NCBI GenBank assembly: GCA_016647705.1 | Contig: CM028334.1 | Coordinates: 8,713,546 to 8,777,545 of the forward strand | Reading direction: 5' to 3' | Length of the DNA: 64,000 nt | DNA from: Eucommia ulmoides | Lineage: Eukaryota; Streptophyta; Magnoliopsida; Garryales; Eucommiaceae | Part shown: positions 11,080 through 21,815 of the stretch, piece after piece | Position numbering within the stretch: position 1 is the first letter of the stretch | Layout of the letters: every line of letters starts with the position of its first letter | Notes under the pieces: generated by a model | The model's database searches: none | What the model saw: only the letters and a program-made list of their open reading frames with translations | What the model was told of the DNA's origin: nothing | Made by a program: the position numbers and the translations under genes

Positions 11080-11770
11080 ATTTGGTTGACTCGCAGTTGG
11101 TCCAGTCAGAATTTAGGTGGATTTCCTTCGTTCGAGTGGTAGTCACGTGTATAGTGAATACTACCAGGTGAACGGCCAATGGTCAATGTTCTTGTGGTCC
11201 AAGTTTTGTACCTGCATAAAGACCCGCTGAGGTGTGCCCAATGAATTTCTTCTAGTGTGAGAGTAAAAGCTCAGGAAAAAAGAATGTGGTATTGACTTAA
11301 GTGGAAGTTTTTAGCATATCTGGAGCATTTATTACCTGCTATTTATAAGAGAGGAATCGGATTACCCCGCAAAATTAGGGTCCTGCGCGCAGTCAATTAA
11401 TTTAATCTGGTGCGTGACCAATGAAAAGGTGCATACCCTAATTTAGCTTTGCGTTTTGGTCCACCAAGAGAAGCCCATAGGTTGGCCCAAAGGATCAGGA
11501 GACGGGGCTCCATGGACGCAAAGGAATTCAGTTGATAGATATGGAGACTCTGCCTGGTGCCCAGTGGGCGGTAGCCGGGCCAGGCAGGGCAAACAAAGAC
11601 GAATACCCAAGCTCTGGTCATTGGGCAGTAATTGATCAAGACAAACCTCTAGATCGGTCTGGACACGAGCTCTAGCGGTCCAATCAGCTTCCTCGGTGAA
11701 CGTTGACCGGTCAATAGCACCTTCTCAGAGTCCCACCTATTATGTATAGGGTCGTGAGTGGTCCGTGGTG
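11080..11770 (-). mobile_element. Ty3/gypsy LTR-like fragment
   Basis: This is a GC-richer island in AT-rich DNA. The block at about 11210-11295 (ACCTGCATAAAGACCCGCTG, then TAGTGTGAGAGTAAAAGC) aligns with the reverse complement of the LTR at 36838-37889 and with the LTR at 33245-34181, including the spacing of CTGCACAAAGGA-like and GTGAGAAT-like words. It is called a diverged relative of that LTR family in minus orientation. Exact ends were not found and no pol adjoins it. Confidence 0.4.
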
Positions 11771-12200
11771 CCCCCAAAAAATACCTCTCATCAATTTTTA
11801 CATGGTTAGTGTATTAATAGTTTATTTAAATATATATATATATATATATATATATTATCAATACATAGCGACAATTATAATCTCTTTTATTGTAAGATTT
11901 GTTTGTGTGCTAATGAAAAACTGCGACGACAAGAGTGAGGTAGTAGTCAAACTTCAAGGGTGCAAAGTGTAAAAAACCCTTCACATGTTATTGCATTTTT
12001 ACACACTTAATTTTCATTTCGATCAGATTGTATCCTAAACTTCAGAAGTTATGGCTAGAAGGCCCCCATTCGCCAACTCTTGTTAAAACAATCACTAGAA
12101 ATTTTTTGGCAAAAATATCACCAAAATCTTACAATAAAATTCTATTTTTCAGTTAATTTTTTACACTTACTAGACACACACAAAACAAATTACACGCAAT
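11771..12200. other. Intergenic, AT microsatellite
   Basis: Has an (AT)n tract at about 11829-11855. A short frame across it has no recognisable product. Confidence 0.45.
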
Positions 12201-12201
12201 T

Positions 12202-12417
12202 CGTGTTAGTCTGATTGGTAAGAGGAGATGTCATTTTCTTGTGAACTAAGGTTTGATTCTGGAGAACACTTTTGAGAATTGAATTTTAAATTTAATTCTA
12301 AATGCATCAAGGTCGATGTGGGTGTATGCGTTTTTAAGAACGCCCGGAAAAGTGATTAATTGAGGTGCACGTGCTGGTCCGGACACACCTTACCATAAAA
12401 CCAAAAAAAAAAAAAAA
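12202..12417 (+). mobile_element. tRNA-derived SINE, full-length-looking copy
   Basis: The head carries a pol III A-box-like TTAGTCTGATTGGTAAGAGG near 12206-12225 and a B-box-like GGTTTGATTCTGG at 12250-12262. The body includes GTGATTAATTGAGGTGCACG and GTCCGGACACACCTTACC, and the copy ends in an A tract (12403-12417). The 3' body matches fragments at 13136-13262 and 19709-19921 on the opposite strand. The layout fits tRNA-related plant SINEs. It has no coding function. Confidence 0.75.
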
Positions 12418-12533
12418 TTGAATTTTCAGTGTACTTGAAACCATGTGTAAACTTTTCTTACTGCAAATCATAATAAGAAAAAAACAAAGGGTTAAAAAAC
12501 AAACAAATAAATGATTTTCATGTCAAAGGAATC
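12418..12533. other. Short AT-rich spacer
   Basis: Nothing recognised between the SINE tail and the putative exon. Confidence 0.4.
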
Positions 12534-12623
12534 TTATAAACTATTTGAACCATTGGCTCCTTCATGACCATGTGCTCCATGAAAAATCATAGTAAGGGCC
12601 TCATTTCTATAATTGATCATCTG
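12534..12623 (-). pseudogene. Possible terminal exon of an unidentified gene
   Basis: On the minus strand a good acceptor (TTTTGCAG) precedes 30 codons that begin QMINYRNEALTM, continue HGAHGHEGANGSNSL and end in TAA at 12534-12536. The composition is protein-like and unlike the surrounding A/T runs. Open frame after a consensus acceptor suggests a last exon. No donor-linked upstream exon was recognised in the next kilobases to the right, so it may be a gene relic or chance. The family was not identified. Confidence 0.3.
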
Positions 12624-13135
12624 CTGCAAAATATCAAATTCATCAGAAATTAAGAATCAAAGAGAGATTATCACATGCCACAGACCATGCCAAATGAGAT
12701 TACCTTTTATTTTCTGTATTTAATTAATTAAAATAAAAAGATTCCAAAATAAGATTTTGCCTATGCATTACCAGGTGGTCATGTCAAAACAACAAAAGAC
12801 TAATCATGTTTAGGTAATGTAAATTTAAGGGTTTGTTTAAAAAAATTATTTTTTCCTCAAAAAGTTATTTTTAGATTACAAGACAGAAGCATATAATTGA
12901 TACTTCATAGGATTCCTTCAGCCTTTGAAGTACTGATCACAGTAGAGTGAGCTAACTGCTGTTTTACATTTTTTTTTTCGTTTTTTTATTTACTTGCAAG
13001 TTGCAATTGTTAATTGTAGAATTTTCGAAATGTAGATTATTAATCTACATTTTAGAGAAAATACTATGTAATTATAATTATTACATTTCATTTTTTTTAA
13101 AATTTCAAGTACACCTTAATAATTTATTTATTTTG
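12624..13135. other. AT-rich intergenic stretch
   Basis: No gene, RNA or clear repeat was recognised. Confidence 0.4.
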
Positions 13136-13262
13136 GTTCAACTTACGCACACCTCGACAAATCACCTCCCCGGACGATTTTAAGGGCACATTCCCTCACC
13201 ATTGACTTGAAGCATTCAAAATTTTACTAGTGGAGTACTCTTCAGGAGGATTAAACCCTAAT
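13136..13262 (-). mobile_element. SINE fragment, minus orientation
   Basis: The reverse complement contains GGTTTAATCCTCC, then TGCCCTTAAAATCGTCCGGG, GAGGTGATTTGTCGAGGTGT and GCGTAAGTTG. These are counterparts of the B box and 3' body of the SINE at 12202-12417. The head is truncated and no A tail remains. Confidence 0.6.
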
Positions 13263-13280
13263 TGACAAAAAAATTGTTAA

Positions 13281-14760
13281 TTTTTTTTTTTTTTTTGGAT
13301 AAGCAAATGGATATATATTAATAAGGGGAGGGTCTCCCTTGCTACACGGAAACAATTACCATGTAGCCTGTAAGACCCCCACAAATACCACCATCACATA
13401 GCTTCAAACAGGGACTGCTAGCCCCCAATCAAGGTACCCTCCAAACCCAAAAAAGGCATCCTAGGGCTCGGTTCCAAAATACAAAAGATCATCGAAACAT
13501 TATGATAATTATACACCATTACTACACTTACAAAAAACCAAAAAAATTGAAACTTCAGGCCTTAAGCAAGAAACCTGAGAGATAACTCCGATTGGCCATG
13601 ATCAATCCTCCGACAAGATCAAATTCTATCACTGAAGTTCAAGGTCCTTAAGAGTATAAAAGCAACCGACGAGACAAATGGCAACAAATGATCATTCAAA
13701 TTTCAGCTAAGGTTTGAGCAAGAAAATTTTCTATCACAACTCTTCCAAACCCTACATTTTCACCAAATTTCAGGATGTAATGGGTGCCCCACGACACACC
13801 CCAACCGGAATAGCAAACGGAAACGATCTAGCAAAGAATTACAAAAGAACACTAGGCATATATCTCACCAACACCCTTATCCCACTAGCTTCATTTGCTC
13901 CAACTTTACACCTCCCTAGCTTTCCACCGTGTCTCCAAGAGAAATCTTGGACCAAGGTCTTCAACACCTATTTTTACCAGGTTTGAGCCAATTTTAATAA
14001 ATCCAAATTGCCAATGACTTCTATCCGCGATTTTGGAAAAAATCTCATCAATTTCATCCTCTAATTTCAGGACGATTTCGAGACACCACTACTTTCCGAA
14101 TCACTTGAGAACGACCATTCTTGATTTGCAAAATCACTATCACTTTTAGCAATTGGTTCAATTGAATTGCTTTGGCAAAATGACTCCGCAAACTCACCCT
14201 CTTTTGAATCGTGACAACCATCTTTAACATTTGACATATTCTCTCCGAGAACAACATTGTGAGAAGATTTTGTCGCTACTCTCGAGTTCAAATCACCATG
14301 AAGCAAGTTTCATTGCACCCACTTGTTCCACGCCTTCATCTAAATCTTACGGTAATATACCTTCAACCCTATTGGACACCACTGCGTCCCATTCCCTAAG
14401 AATCAGATTTGCAATCATATCTCTGAATTTCAATCTATTCGTAGACAGACAAACCTAAAACTTTTCCATAATCCATCACCTTTCCTACCCTATGCAACAC
14501 TAATTTGATTCTATAAACCATATCCCTATTACAGGTAGAGATCTCAATATTATCAAGATCATTTAGCGATCGAACTACTGATAGATTCACAGGACATGAA
14601 AAAGCAGAGTTTAACGAATCAGTACCCCACCTCATCCTGGCAAGTGAAGGCTTGAAAGCGGGAGAAGAAACAATGGGTTCACAACTTGAAGTTCCTAAAC
14701 CGCCTCCTTATTTTTTAATCCACTCACTTTTCACCCTAAATGCATGAGATTTTTTACTGG
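13281..14760 (-). mobile_element. 5'-truncated LINE-type retroposon, minus orientation
   Basis: A T tract at 13281-13296 is the poly(A) tail of a minus-strand insert. Immediately upstream on that strand are GGGTCTTACAGGCTACATGG, CCGTGTAGCAAGGGAGACCC and TTATTAATATATATCC. These match the LINE tail at 21545-21815 and are typical of plant LINE 3' UTRs. Broken frames further in (14435-14635 and 14054-14306) resemble no domain that could be named. No reverse transcriptase remains. The 5' boundary near 14.76 kb is approximate. Confidence 0.55.
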
Positions 14761-15000
14761 ACAAAGTTTTTACATTTATTCTGTACTTCGATTTTTTTAA
14801 AATTTAGAATTTAAAATTATAAATCTTTGCACAAGATGTGTGTAGACCCTTTCCTCTCATCATGTAAAAACAAATGAAAATAGAGTGTATTTATAAATAT
14901 ATATTGTTGTTGCAGAAAATAAGTAAAGAACGAGTTTACCAAAATTTCTTGGGATGAGTCGCGGACTAGGTCGCTCTCTTTAAGACGTTTCGCGGCTCTG
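14761..15000. other. AT-rich spacer or distal end of copia LTR
   Basis: No gene seen. The distal end of the copia LTR to the right may lie here. Confidence 0.3.
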
Positions 15001-15544
15001 CCCAAGAACGTGCCAGCAGTGTATTAGCCCCGTCGTCCCCAAGATAAAACAGCCCAGAATTCTCCTCTGTCTAGGACGTTCTTTGCACTGTAGAAGTCCC
15101 GAAAACCAAACACCCCCACACACTGTTCGCAAAACGAACAAACTGCTCGGAAACTAAAATCGGACTGAAAAAAAACAGTACCGGAACAAATCGGAACAAT
15201 TCCGGAAGATCAAACCAAAAATTGTTTCGGAACAGAAACAGAAACAGAAGCAGAAACAGAAAAAAAAATCCGGAACAGAAACAGAAACAGTGCATATCAG
15301 GAACAGAAACAGTGCAGGAACAAAAATGAGGAACAATTCACTGTTTTTTTTTTCGTGCTTCAACTGAAAAAAAAAACTTCAATTTATAGGAATTTTTTTT
15401 TTGTTTTGAAACTGAAAGTAATAAATAAAAAAAAAACGTTTAAATATTAATTTAAAACGTTTTAACGTTTTTGTCTTAAAACGTTTGGATTTCAAAACGT
15501 TTTCCTTTTTTTTTTTTTTTTTTTATTTTAACGGTTTTCAAATT

Positions 15545-15590
<46 letters not shown>

Positions 15591-15919
15591 TTATTTAATT
15601 AAACTGTTTTATTAAAAAATATTTTTAAATAAATTTTTTCTAAAAAATAAATAAGTGCCACCTCATCACGCGCGGCTCGGACGGCGGCGGCGGCGCGCGC
15701 GCGTGTGTGGTAAACCGATAGGGATGTAACTCCTCTCCCCTCCACAAAATGTGGGTACCCCTTGGGGCACACCCCAAGTGTCTCACATACCCCTAGATAT
15801 CCACTTTAATTTTTTCTCTCCCAACCAATGTGGGACAAAAGATTTTGAGAGAAAAACTAATTTGACACATTTGGCACTTTCTATTCTAAAAATTAAATTA
15901 AAATTCATTTGTTTCAACA
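15000..15919 (-). mobile_element. Copia 3' LTR, minus orientation
   Basis: On the minus strand the LTR begins TGTTGAAAC at 15919, directly after a polypurine tract AAGTGGGGGAT (15920-15930). It continues with TTGTCCCACATTGGTTGGGA (a word common at plant LTR starts), a CG/GT microsatellite (15663-15707), an (AT)n tract (15549-15586), AAACGTTT words and a TATA-like CCTATAAATTG near 15380. A region with repeated GTTTCTGTTCC words follows, then GCACGTTCTTGGGCAGAGCC. The distal end is uncertain because no intact 5' LTR is present. Confidence 0.6.
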
Positions 15920-16473
15920 ATCCCCCACTTGAATTTTTAAAAACAATTTTTTCATCGAGCAGTATAATTCAATATAAGATTGTGCATAAGAAAAGGTGTC
16001 TATCGACTTGAACCTTTACATAGTGAAGATGCTTTAGATTATACTAGAGTAACTCGTAGTTTTGAACTCTATCTCTAACAACATCACACACACAATCCTA
16101 TCAGGGTGTAGTCCAAAAGCCCGTGCTTTACGGCCATGCACGTGTATCCCAGTATAGTGAATGCTCTAGAGAATTTTGCCCAAAATTCCATTGGAAGCGG
16201 CCACACTTCCACATTCACATAGGTGAATCTATCAAGAGTACTCTTGTAGCTAGGTACTCCACTAAAAAATAGAGTATAGATTTCATTAAGAGTTAATAAA
16301 AACTCAACCTTCTATCGCTTCAAGATATCATGCTTCAAACAGCGCATTTATGAAATAGAACTCAAATTTATAGCATGATTTTTCTCATATCACTTCATGA
16401 GTTGTTATTACCCTTTGAACCTATTTCTTGGGATCTCCAGTCTATAGGTTGGGTTTCCCTCACAAGTGACTCG

Positions 16474-17240
16474 TCAATCTATGGGCTTGAGTCCCATTCC
16501 TTTCGAGGTTTTGTAAACCTTTTCTCGAGCTAATCCTTTCGTCAAAGGATCGGCTAAGTTATCATCAGACCGTACATGATCCACTCTCACAGCCCCTGTA
16601 GAGATATACTCCCTAATAGTGCTGTGTTTGCGACGTATTTGTCGCTTTTTTCCGTTATAATAACGGTTCTGAATCTTTGCAATAGCCGCGGTACTATCAC
16701 AATGGATCAAGACAGCTGGTATCGGTCTCTCCCATAAAGGGGTATCAGAAAGCAGGCTCCTTAACCACCCTGCTTCCTCGCTAGTCGAAGCTAATGCAAT
16801 CATCTCAGACTCCATGGTAGATTGAGCCAAAATAGTCTGTTTCTTAGACTTCCAAGAAACAGCTCCACCAGCTATACTAAATATATAGCCGCTAGTTGCC
16901 TTGGAGTTATCTGAAAGGGTATTCCAATCAGCATCGCTATATCCTTCCAGAACAGCGGGAAACTTCTGATAATGTAATTCAAGGTTCATAGTTCTCTTTA
17001 GATATCTCATAATCCTATCAATAGCATGCCAATGTTCAATACTAGGTCTACTTGTAAACCTGCATAGTAATCCCACAGCATACGCTATGTCGGGCCTAGT
17101 GCAGTCAGTGGCATATCGGAGACTGCCAATGATGCTCGCATACTCAGTTTGTCTAACACCGTCACCGGTGTTCTTAAACAACTTCACACTAGGGTCATAA
17201 GGAGTACATGCTGGTTTACAATCAAAATAATTGTATTTCT
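16474..17240 (-). pseudogene. Copia pol C-terminus (RT end plus RNase H), open frame
   Basis: About 255 uninterrupted codons encode the end of copia pol. In order these are the post-RT segment ([32 protein letters not shown]), then [20 protein letters not shown], the RNase H core [49 protein letters not shown] and the C-terminal [20 protein letters not shown] and [15 protein letters not shown]. Stop is at 16474. Upstream the frame runs on to 17328 into LTR-like sequence. Gag, protease, integrase and most of RT are missing, so it cannot be an autonomous element. The frame is unusually intact beside other copia remnants here, suggesting a younger insertion. Confidence 0.85.
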
Positions 17241-17545
17241 TTAGAATCTTCTCTTCTTTTTTTTTTTTGTTTTCTGAAATGAAAAAAAATCTTGTATTTA
17301 TAGGAGGAGAAGAGAAAAAACGTTCCAAAAAAAAATCAATGAAACGTTTTAAAAACTGAAACGTTTTTTTTTTAAAAAAAACTGAAACGTTTTTTTTTTT
17401 TTAAAAAACTGAAACGTTTTTTTTTTTTTTTAAAAACTGAAACGTTTTTATCAGTTTTTTTTTTTTTAAAAAACGTTATCAGTTTTTTTTTTAAATGAAA
17501 CAGTGTTTTTTTTTATTTTTTATACACACACACATATATATATAT
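17241..17545 (-). mobile_element. Copia LTR piece fused to pol, with AAACGTTT repeats
   Basis: Reading leftward, an AT/GT microsatellite (17520-17570) is followed by about six units of roughly 25 bp. Each joins a T or A run to a CTGAAACGTTT-type core (17338-17510), and then comes a TATA-like CTCCTATAAATACAAG near 17300. The same order (AT repeat, AAACGTTT words, CCTATAAAT) occurs in the 3' LTR at 15.0-15.9 kb. The LTR-like sequence passes directly into pol at about 17235, implying an internal deletion. Confidence 0.5.
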
Positions 17546-18230
17546 ATATATACACATGTGTGTGTGTGTATTTTTTCTTGAGGAGCTGTTTGCAAGGCCT
17601 TGACTTGTCAGCCAATTGCATAATTAGGAACTAGGACTTGATTTTTTTCCCAATATAGTGAAAACAAAAACATGAAAGCTAATTTATGTTTTTTACTATT
17701 AATTTGATTTTCCCTCAAAAAAATAATTTTTATATGAAAAGTATTCCTATTTTGTGAATTAAAATATATTTTAGCTTGATTATGTTTTGTCTTGGTTTGA
17801 CTAATTTTTAAATTTGATTATTTACATACCAATTTTATTTTTAGAGCTGTACATCGTAGTTTATTCCCGGATGTTATGATTTTTGTTAATTGTTTTTGTA
17901 TCTAATTTGCATGTTACTCAATTTCGATCGAAATAAGGACTAACGTTCAAATGAAATTTAAATTTTAAAGATAAATTGTAATTTATAATTATGTTTTATT
18001 ATATTTTTAGCCGATCCCCTAATTAACATTAACGATAAAATTTATCACAATCAGTCAAACAAACAATTAAGTACCAAATTAAAAATGTACAAAAAACTTA
18101 CAACTTTGGACGATTTCTTATGTAAAGTATGATTGAGCTCAAGTCTAAGGACAACGCTATTTTGCACTCCTAAATTCAACCATTATACTCCTTTTTTTTT
18201 TTTAAGGTCAAAGTACCAAAACCCCATTTT
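17546..18230. other. AT-rich intergenic stretch
   Basis: No coding sequence, RNA gene or defined repeat was recognised. Confidence 0.45.
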
Positions 18231-18792
18231 CTTATATTGACTATTAAAACTCTAAGGTTACTTTGGGTTCTTAATTTGACAAATCCAAAAAGATCCACTT
18301 TGCATGCTTCTTGTGGTGGGGTTAGTCGAGATCACAGAGGTAAGATGTTTTTTGCATTCTCTTTTCCTCTTTCGGTTCATTCGAGCTTTCTTGCAAAGTT
18401 ACACGGTTTATTCATTGGGATTTAAAGGGCTCTTCTTTTGGGTTTCCATCCGCTTCTTGTGGAAAGTGATTCGCTGGCACTTGTGTAAGCTATCAAGAAG
18501 GATTGTCCTATTTGGTCGGTGTCAGTTCTTTGGAATACAATTAGATTTTACCTTTTATCTTTTGATATTTTCATTTCTCACATCTATCGTGAATGTAATT
18601 TTGTGGCAGACAGTTTAGCCAATGTCACTTCTAATAGTGTTATTTTCTTTCATTCCGAGAGTTTCTTACCTCCTTCCGTTAGTTCGTTCTTATGGGAGGA
18701 TCGTTAGGGACTTCCTCGTCTAAGGATGTAATCCTTTTTTATTCAATAAAATGCCCTAGTGGTCCTTTTCTTTAAAAAAAAAAAAAAAAAAT
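18231..18792 (+). mobile_element. LINE 3' end: RNase H fragment plus poly(A)
   Basis: Joining frames by eye gives a plant LINE RNase H tail: CGGVSRDHRGKMFFAFSFPL, LHGLFIGIKG, IFISHIYRECNFVADSLANV and FLWEDR. The motif HIYRECNFVADSLA is the conserved end of the LINE-encoded RNase H. Frameshifts are present. A 3' UTR with AATAAAATGCCC precedes an A tract (18774-18790). It is a 5'-truncated, dead insertion. Confidence 0.75.
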
Positions 18793-19262
18793 CCTTATTT
18801 GGATAACTATTTTAGGTGAAGAATTTGATTATATAATTTTATAATTCCCTTATAAGCAAAATATTTGCAAATGTAATTTAGAAATCATTGAATTTTAAGG
18901 GCCTATTGTATATTTTTTTCATCTTCTTCCTAAGATAACTACCATCACCGCCATGGTCGGGGACGGTGGCGGTGGCCGGCGGGCGGTGGGGTGGTCGGCG
19001 GCGGCGGGGGTTGGGGATGGTGGTGGGGGTCGGGGACGGTTTTGATTGGCGAGTAGCAGCGGTGGTGACAAAGGTGGTTGGGGACGGCGACAATGGTGGC
19101 CGGATCTGGAAGGCAGAAAAAATGAGTTAGAAATCCCTTATTGGATGAATTTGTAAATGACACCTAAAACAAAAGGATTTATAAATCCTCCTTTTACTCT
19201 ATTTTTCATTAGATCCAAGGGATTTTACAAATTTCTCCTAATAATTATCCAAATAAGAAATT
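18793..19262. mobile_element. Tourist-like MITE with GGT/GGC-rich interior
   Basis: CTTATTTGGATAACTATTTT near the left end is mirrored on the right by the reverse complement of CTTATTTGGATAATTATTAG (about 19236-19260). The element abuts the LINE poly(A) tract. Its interior (18950-19110) is a GGCGG/GGTGG-rich imperfect repeat of strongly contrasting base composition. Proline-rich frames there are by-products of the repeat. Confidence 0.5.
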
Positions 19263-19708
19263 TGTCAAAAAAATATTTTGATTTTTTTTTGAACAAATCA
19301 AATCTCTCCCCAAATCTCCTATCCAAACACAACCTAATTATATATTTAATAGAAATATTAAGATATGTATACAGATTCTAATTATTTAATTAAAAAATTG
19401 AATATAAAACTTTAAAAAAAAAATTATAACAAATATAAAATATAAATATTCAATTTAAATAGCATATATTACTATTTTTTTAACATGATATTTCTTTATT
19501 TTTATTTATTTATTTTAAATTATAACAAAATACATTTACATACAATAAAAATATAATAGTTGATACTTAAATAATGAAGTTATTAAAATTCATATGTGAT
19601 TTATTAATATAATTAGATGAATTATATTGATTATATAAAAAATTAAGTAGTTATAAATATGTTTGTAATATTACTTAAAACAAGATTAAAAAAAAGTATA
19701 ATATTTGA
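19263..19708. other. Very AT-rich spacer
   Basis: No gene or repeat recognised beyond A/T runs. Confidence 0.5.
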
Positions 19709-19921
19709 TTTTTTTTTAATTAAGCTGTAAGGTAGTCCACCTTATGCACACCTCAATTAATTATTTTTCTTGACGATTTTAAGAGCACATTCTTCTACAT
19801 CGATCTAATTCATTCATGATTAAATTTAAAATTTAATTTTTGAAATACTTCCTGATGTATTGGAAATCGATCACTGGTTGATAAGAAAAAACGTTATCCT
19901 TTGTTAACCAGCTAACACCAT
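19709..19921 (-). mobile_element. SINE copy, minus orientation
   Basis: The reverse complement begins GTGTTAGCTGGTTAACAAAGG (A-box-like) at about 19915, has GATCGATTTCC in B-box position, then TGCTCTTAAAATCGTCAAG and TTAATTGAGGTGTGCATAAG. It ends in the A tract seen as T's at 19709-19717. It is the same family as 12202-12417 and lies about 330 bp upstream of the PRE-type bHLH start codon. Confidence 0.65.
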
Positions 19922-20117
19922 TTGATTTTAAAAATGTGAATATCATTGTTTATTGAGATCTCAGAAGAGCTAAAAATAACATGGTATTGCGTGTAGCCTG
20001 ACACACACACACACACTGAAGCCCACTGAGATCAAACCTCCATTAAAAAAGTTGACAGTGTGTAGCGTATCTCTAGAAACTTGATTCAACTTATCTCTCT
20101 CTCTCTTCCCAAAAACC

Positions 20118-20129
20118 CTATTTAAATAC
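20118..20129 (+). promoter_or_regulatory. TATA-like box of the PRE-type gene
   Basis: CTATTTAAATAC lies about 130 bp before the start codon, after a CT-rich run (TATCTCTCTCTCTC, 20091-20106). The distance allows a leader of roughly 100 bp. Confidence 0.5.
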
Positions 20130-20256
20130 GAGCTCAGCCCACTTCTTTTTCCCATGCAATTGTCCTCTCTCCTTCCACTCCATCGCTCCTAGTGTTTTAC
20201 TCTCTCTCTAAAAGAAATAACATAAGCAGAAAACCCTAATAAATATCAAGATCATA

Positions 20257-21344
20257 ATGTCAAGCAGAAGATCATCAAGGTCAAGACAGTCAGGAGCTTC
20301 AAGGATCACAGATGACCAGATCAATGATCTTGTGTCCAAACTGCAACAGCTTCTTCCTCGCGATCACATCCGCAATCGTTGTTCCGATAAGGTTTGCTTT
20401 TATTAATCGACTTGCTACCTTCATTTCTTATAATTAATATAATTTTATCCGAAAATTGGGTCTTAAAATGGTAAATTCACTTTAAAATCGCCACTAATTC
20501 TGACGCCCGATGTCAACAAAAGGAGGAAAAGTTACTTTTTGACCCCCGAAATTATGTTTGATTTTACTTTGACGCCTTTCAAATTTTTTTTTTTTTTTTT
20601 TTTTTTAAATTTAATACTTTTTCTATTGCATTTTGTGTATACACCCAGTCCAATTGTTAGCATTTGTTTGGTAACAAAGGTGTCCCCCTACCGTTAATTT
20701 GCATAAAATATGGGCCAAATCGAGCCCTGCGAGTGAAGAAAACGAGTCATCCTCACCAACTAGCTAATCAAAGACAAGCCAACACACTTTAGCAATGTCT
20801 TCTTTTAGTTGGGACAGTTTCACTTTGAAACGAAGTATGTCATTTGCCAGGAATGTTACTAACACTAGTGGAACGTTCCATTTTTTTGAGTTATGCATTT
20901 GCGTGACGACACTAAGGAAATCCTAAGCTACCTATGGGATTGCTAGAAATTTTGATCAGAGTTTAACAATTGGACCAGGTAAACACAAAATGTGGTAGTT
21001 GAGACACCAAATTGGAAAAATTAATAGCTAGTAAATCAAATTGAAAATAAACTCATAATTTAATGGGTCAAAATATGTTAAAATTTTATTCAAACCCAGT
21101 TTTCAAAACAGTTTCAAATTTGCATCCAAACATAACCTAATAATTTTAGCTAATATTTTTTTTTTTCCTCATTATTATGTACTATTACACACAGGTATCG
21201 GCAACTAGGGTTTTGCAGGAGACATGCAACTACATTAGGAGCTTGCACAGAGAAGTTGACGACTTAAGCGAACGGCTGTCGGAGTTATTGGAAACCACAG
21301 ACACCACCCAAGCTGCCTTAATTAGGAGCCTACTCTTGCAATAA
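20257..21344 (+). CDS. PRE/ILI-type atypical (non-DNA-binding) bHLH protein
   Basis: The two-exon gene encodes 94 residues. Exon 1 is 20257-20391 (45 codons), the intron is 20392-21194 (GTTTGC...ACACAG, phase 0), and exon 2 is 21195-21344 (49 codons plus TAA). After a Ser/Arg-rich head ([17 protein letters not shown]), helix 1 reads [16 protein letters not shown]. The loop is [11 protein letters not shown], and helix 2 begins [18 protein letters not shown] and ends in a leucine-rich zipper-like tail (LIRSLLLQ). There is no basic region with the Glu/Arg contacts needed for E-box binding. Length, layout and the single intron match the PACLOBUTRAZOL RESISTANCE/ILI1/KIDARI family. Known members act in the nucleus as antagonists that sequester other HLH proteins and promote gibberellin-, brassinosteroid- and light-dependent cell elongation. 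Which paralogue this is cannot be told here. The first ATG after the TATA box was chosen; the ORF has no disruption. Confidence 0.93.
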
Positions 21345-21544
21345 TGAATTTAATCCCTTAATTACATGTTATGATTTTCTCTTCCTTTTATTTAATTTTT
21401 TTTCCTTGCCTAGGTTTTTTTCCATTTGACCATGGAAGGAGTTGCAACTACTGAATTAAGCTTTCGCTTAGTCATGAAAAATGTAATAAAATGCGACTAA
21501 TGAAGGAAGGAAAACTATCCCATTTTCTCATATATTGAGTAGGA

Positions 21545-21815
21545 CTTGAATCTCATACACTGATTTTGTTTGAGGGCTTTAGTGTTGGAGAGTAAGCTTG
21601 AGGCACCACTCTTAATAGAAATTGTTAATTTTCAGCGTGTTGGCAGTGGGGAAGCTTTCTGTAGTGTGTGTTATGGGTGCCTTGTTTTCATGGTGTAGAA
21701 CTTTGTATTGGGTGTTCATGGAGGGTCTCGCAGTCTACATGGTAAAAAAAATTCATGTAGTGAAGAAGACTCCTCCCCTCTATTTCTAATATAATGGTTT
21801 GCCTATAGAAAAAAT
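21545..21815 (+). mobile_element. LINE 3' UTR tail downstream of the PRE-type gene
   Basis: GGGTCTCGCAGTCTACATGG, AAATTCATGTAGTGAAG, CTCCTCCCCTCTATTTCTAA and GGTTTGCC end in an A-rich tail. Block for block this matches the LINE tail at 13281-13400 (minus). No RT sequence remains. It begins about 200 bp after the PRE stop codon and could supply 3'-end sequence to that transcript. Confidence 0.55.

Noticed and set aside
11397-11639. 80-codon minus-strand frame in a GC-richer island
   Set aside because: The island aligns with the gypsy LTR family; the peptide has no recognisable family.
12202-12265. Possible tRNA gene
   Set aside because: It has A- and B-box-like words, but no cloverleaf could be completed and a SINE body and A tail follow.
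15071-15363. Phe/Cys/Leu-rich frames that could suggest a membrane protein
   Set aside because: Encoded by GAAACAGAAACA-type repeats in a copia LTR; not a gene.
18878-19163. Proline/threonine-rich minus-strand frames
   Set aside because: Produced by the GGT/GGC repeat inside a MITE, not by a gene.
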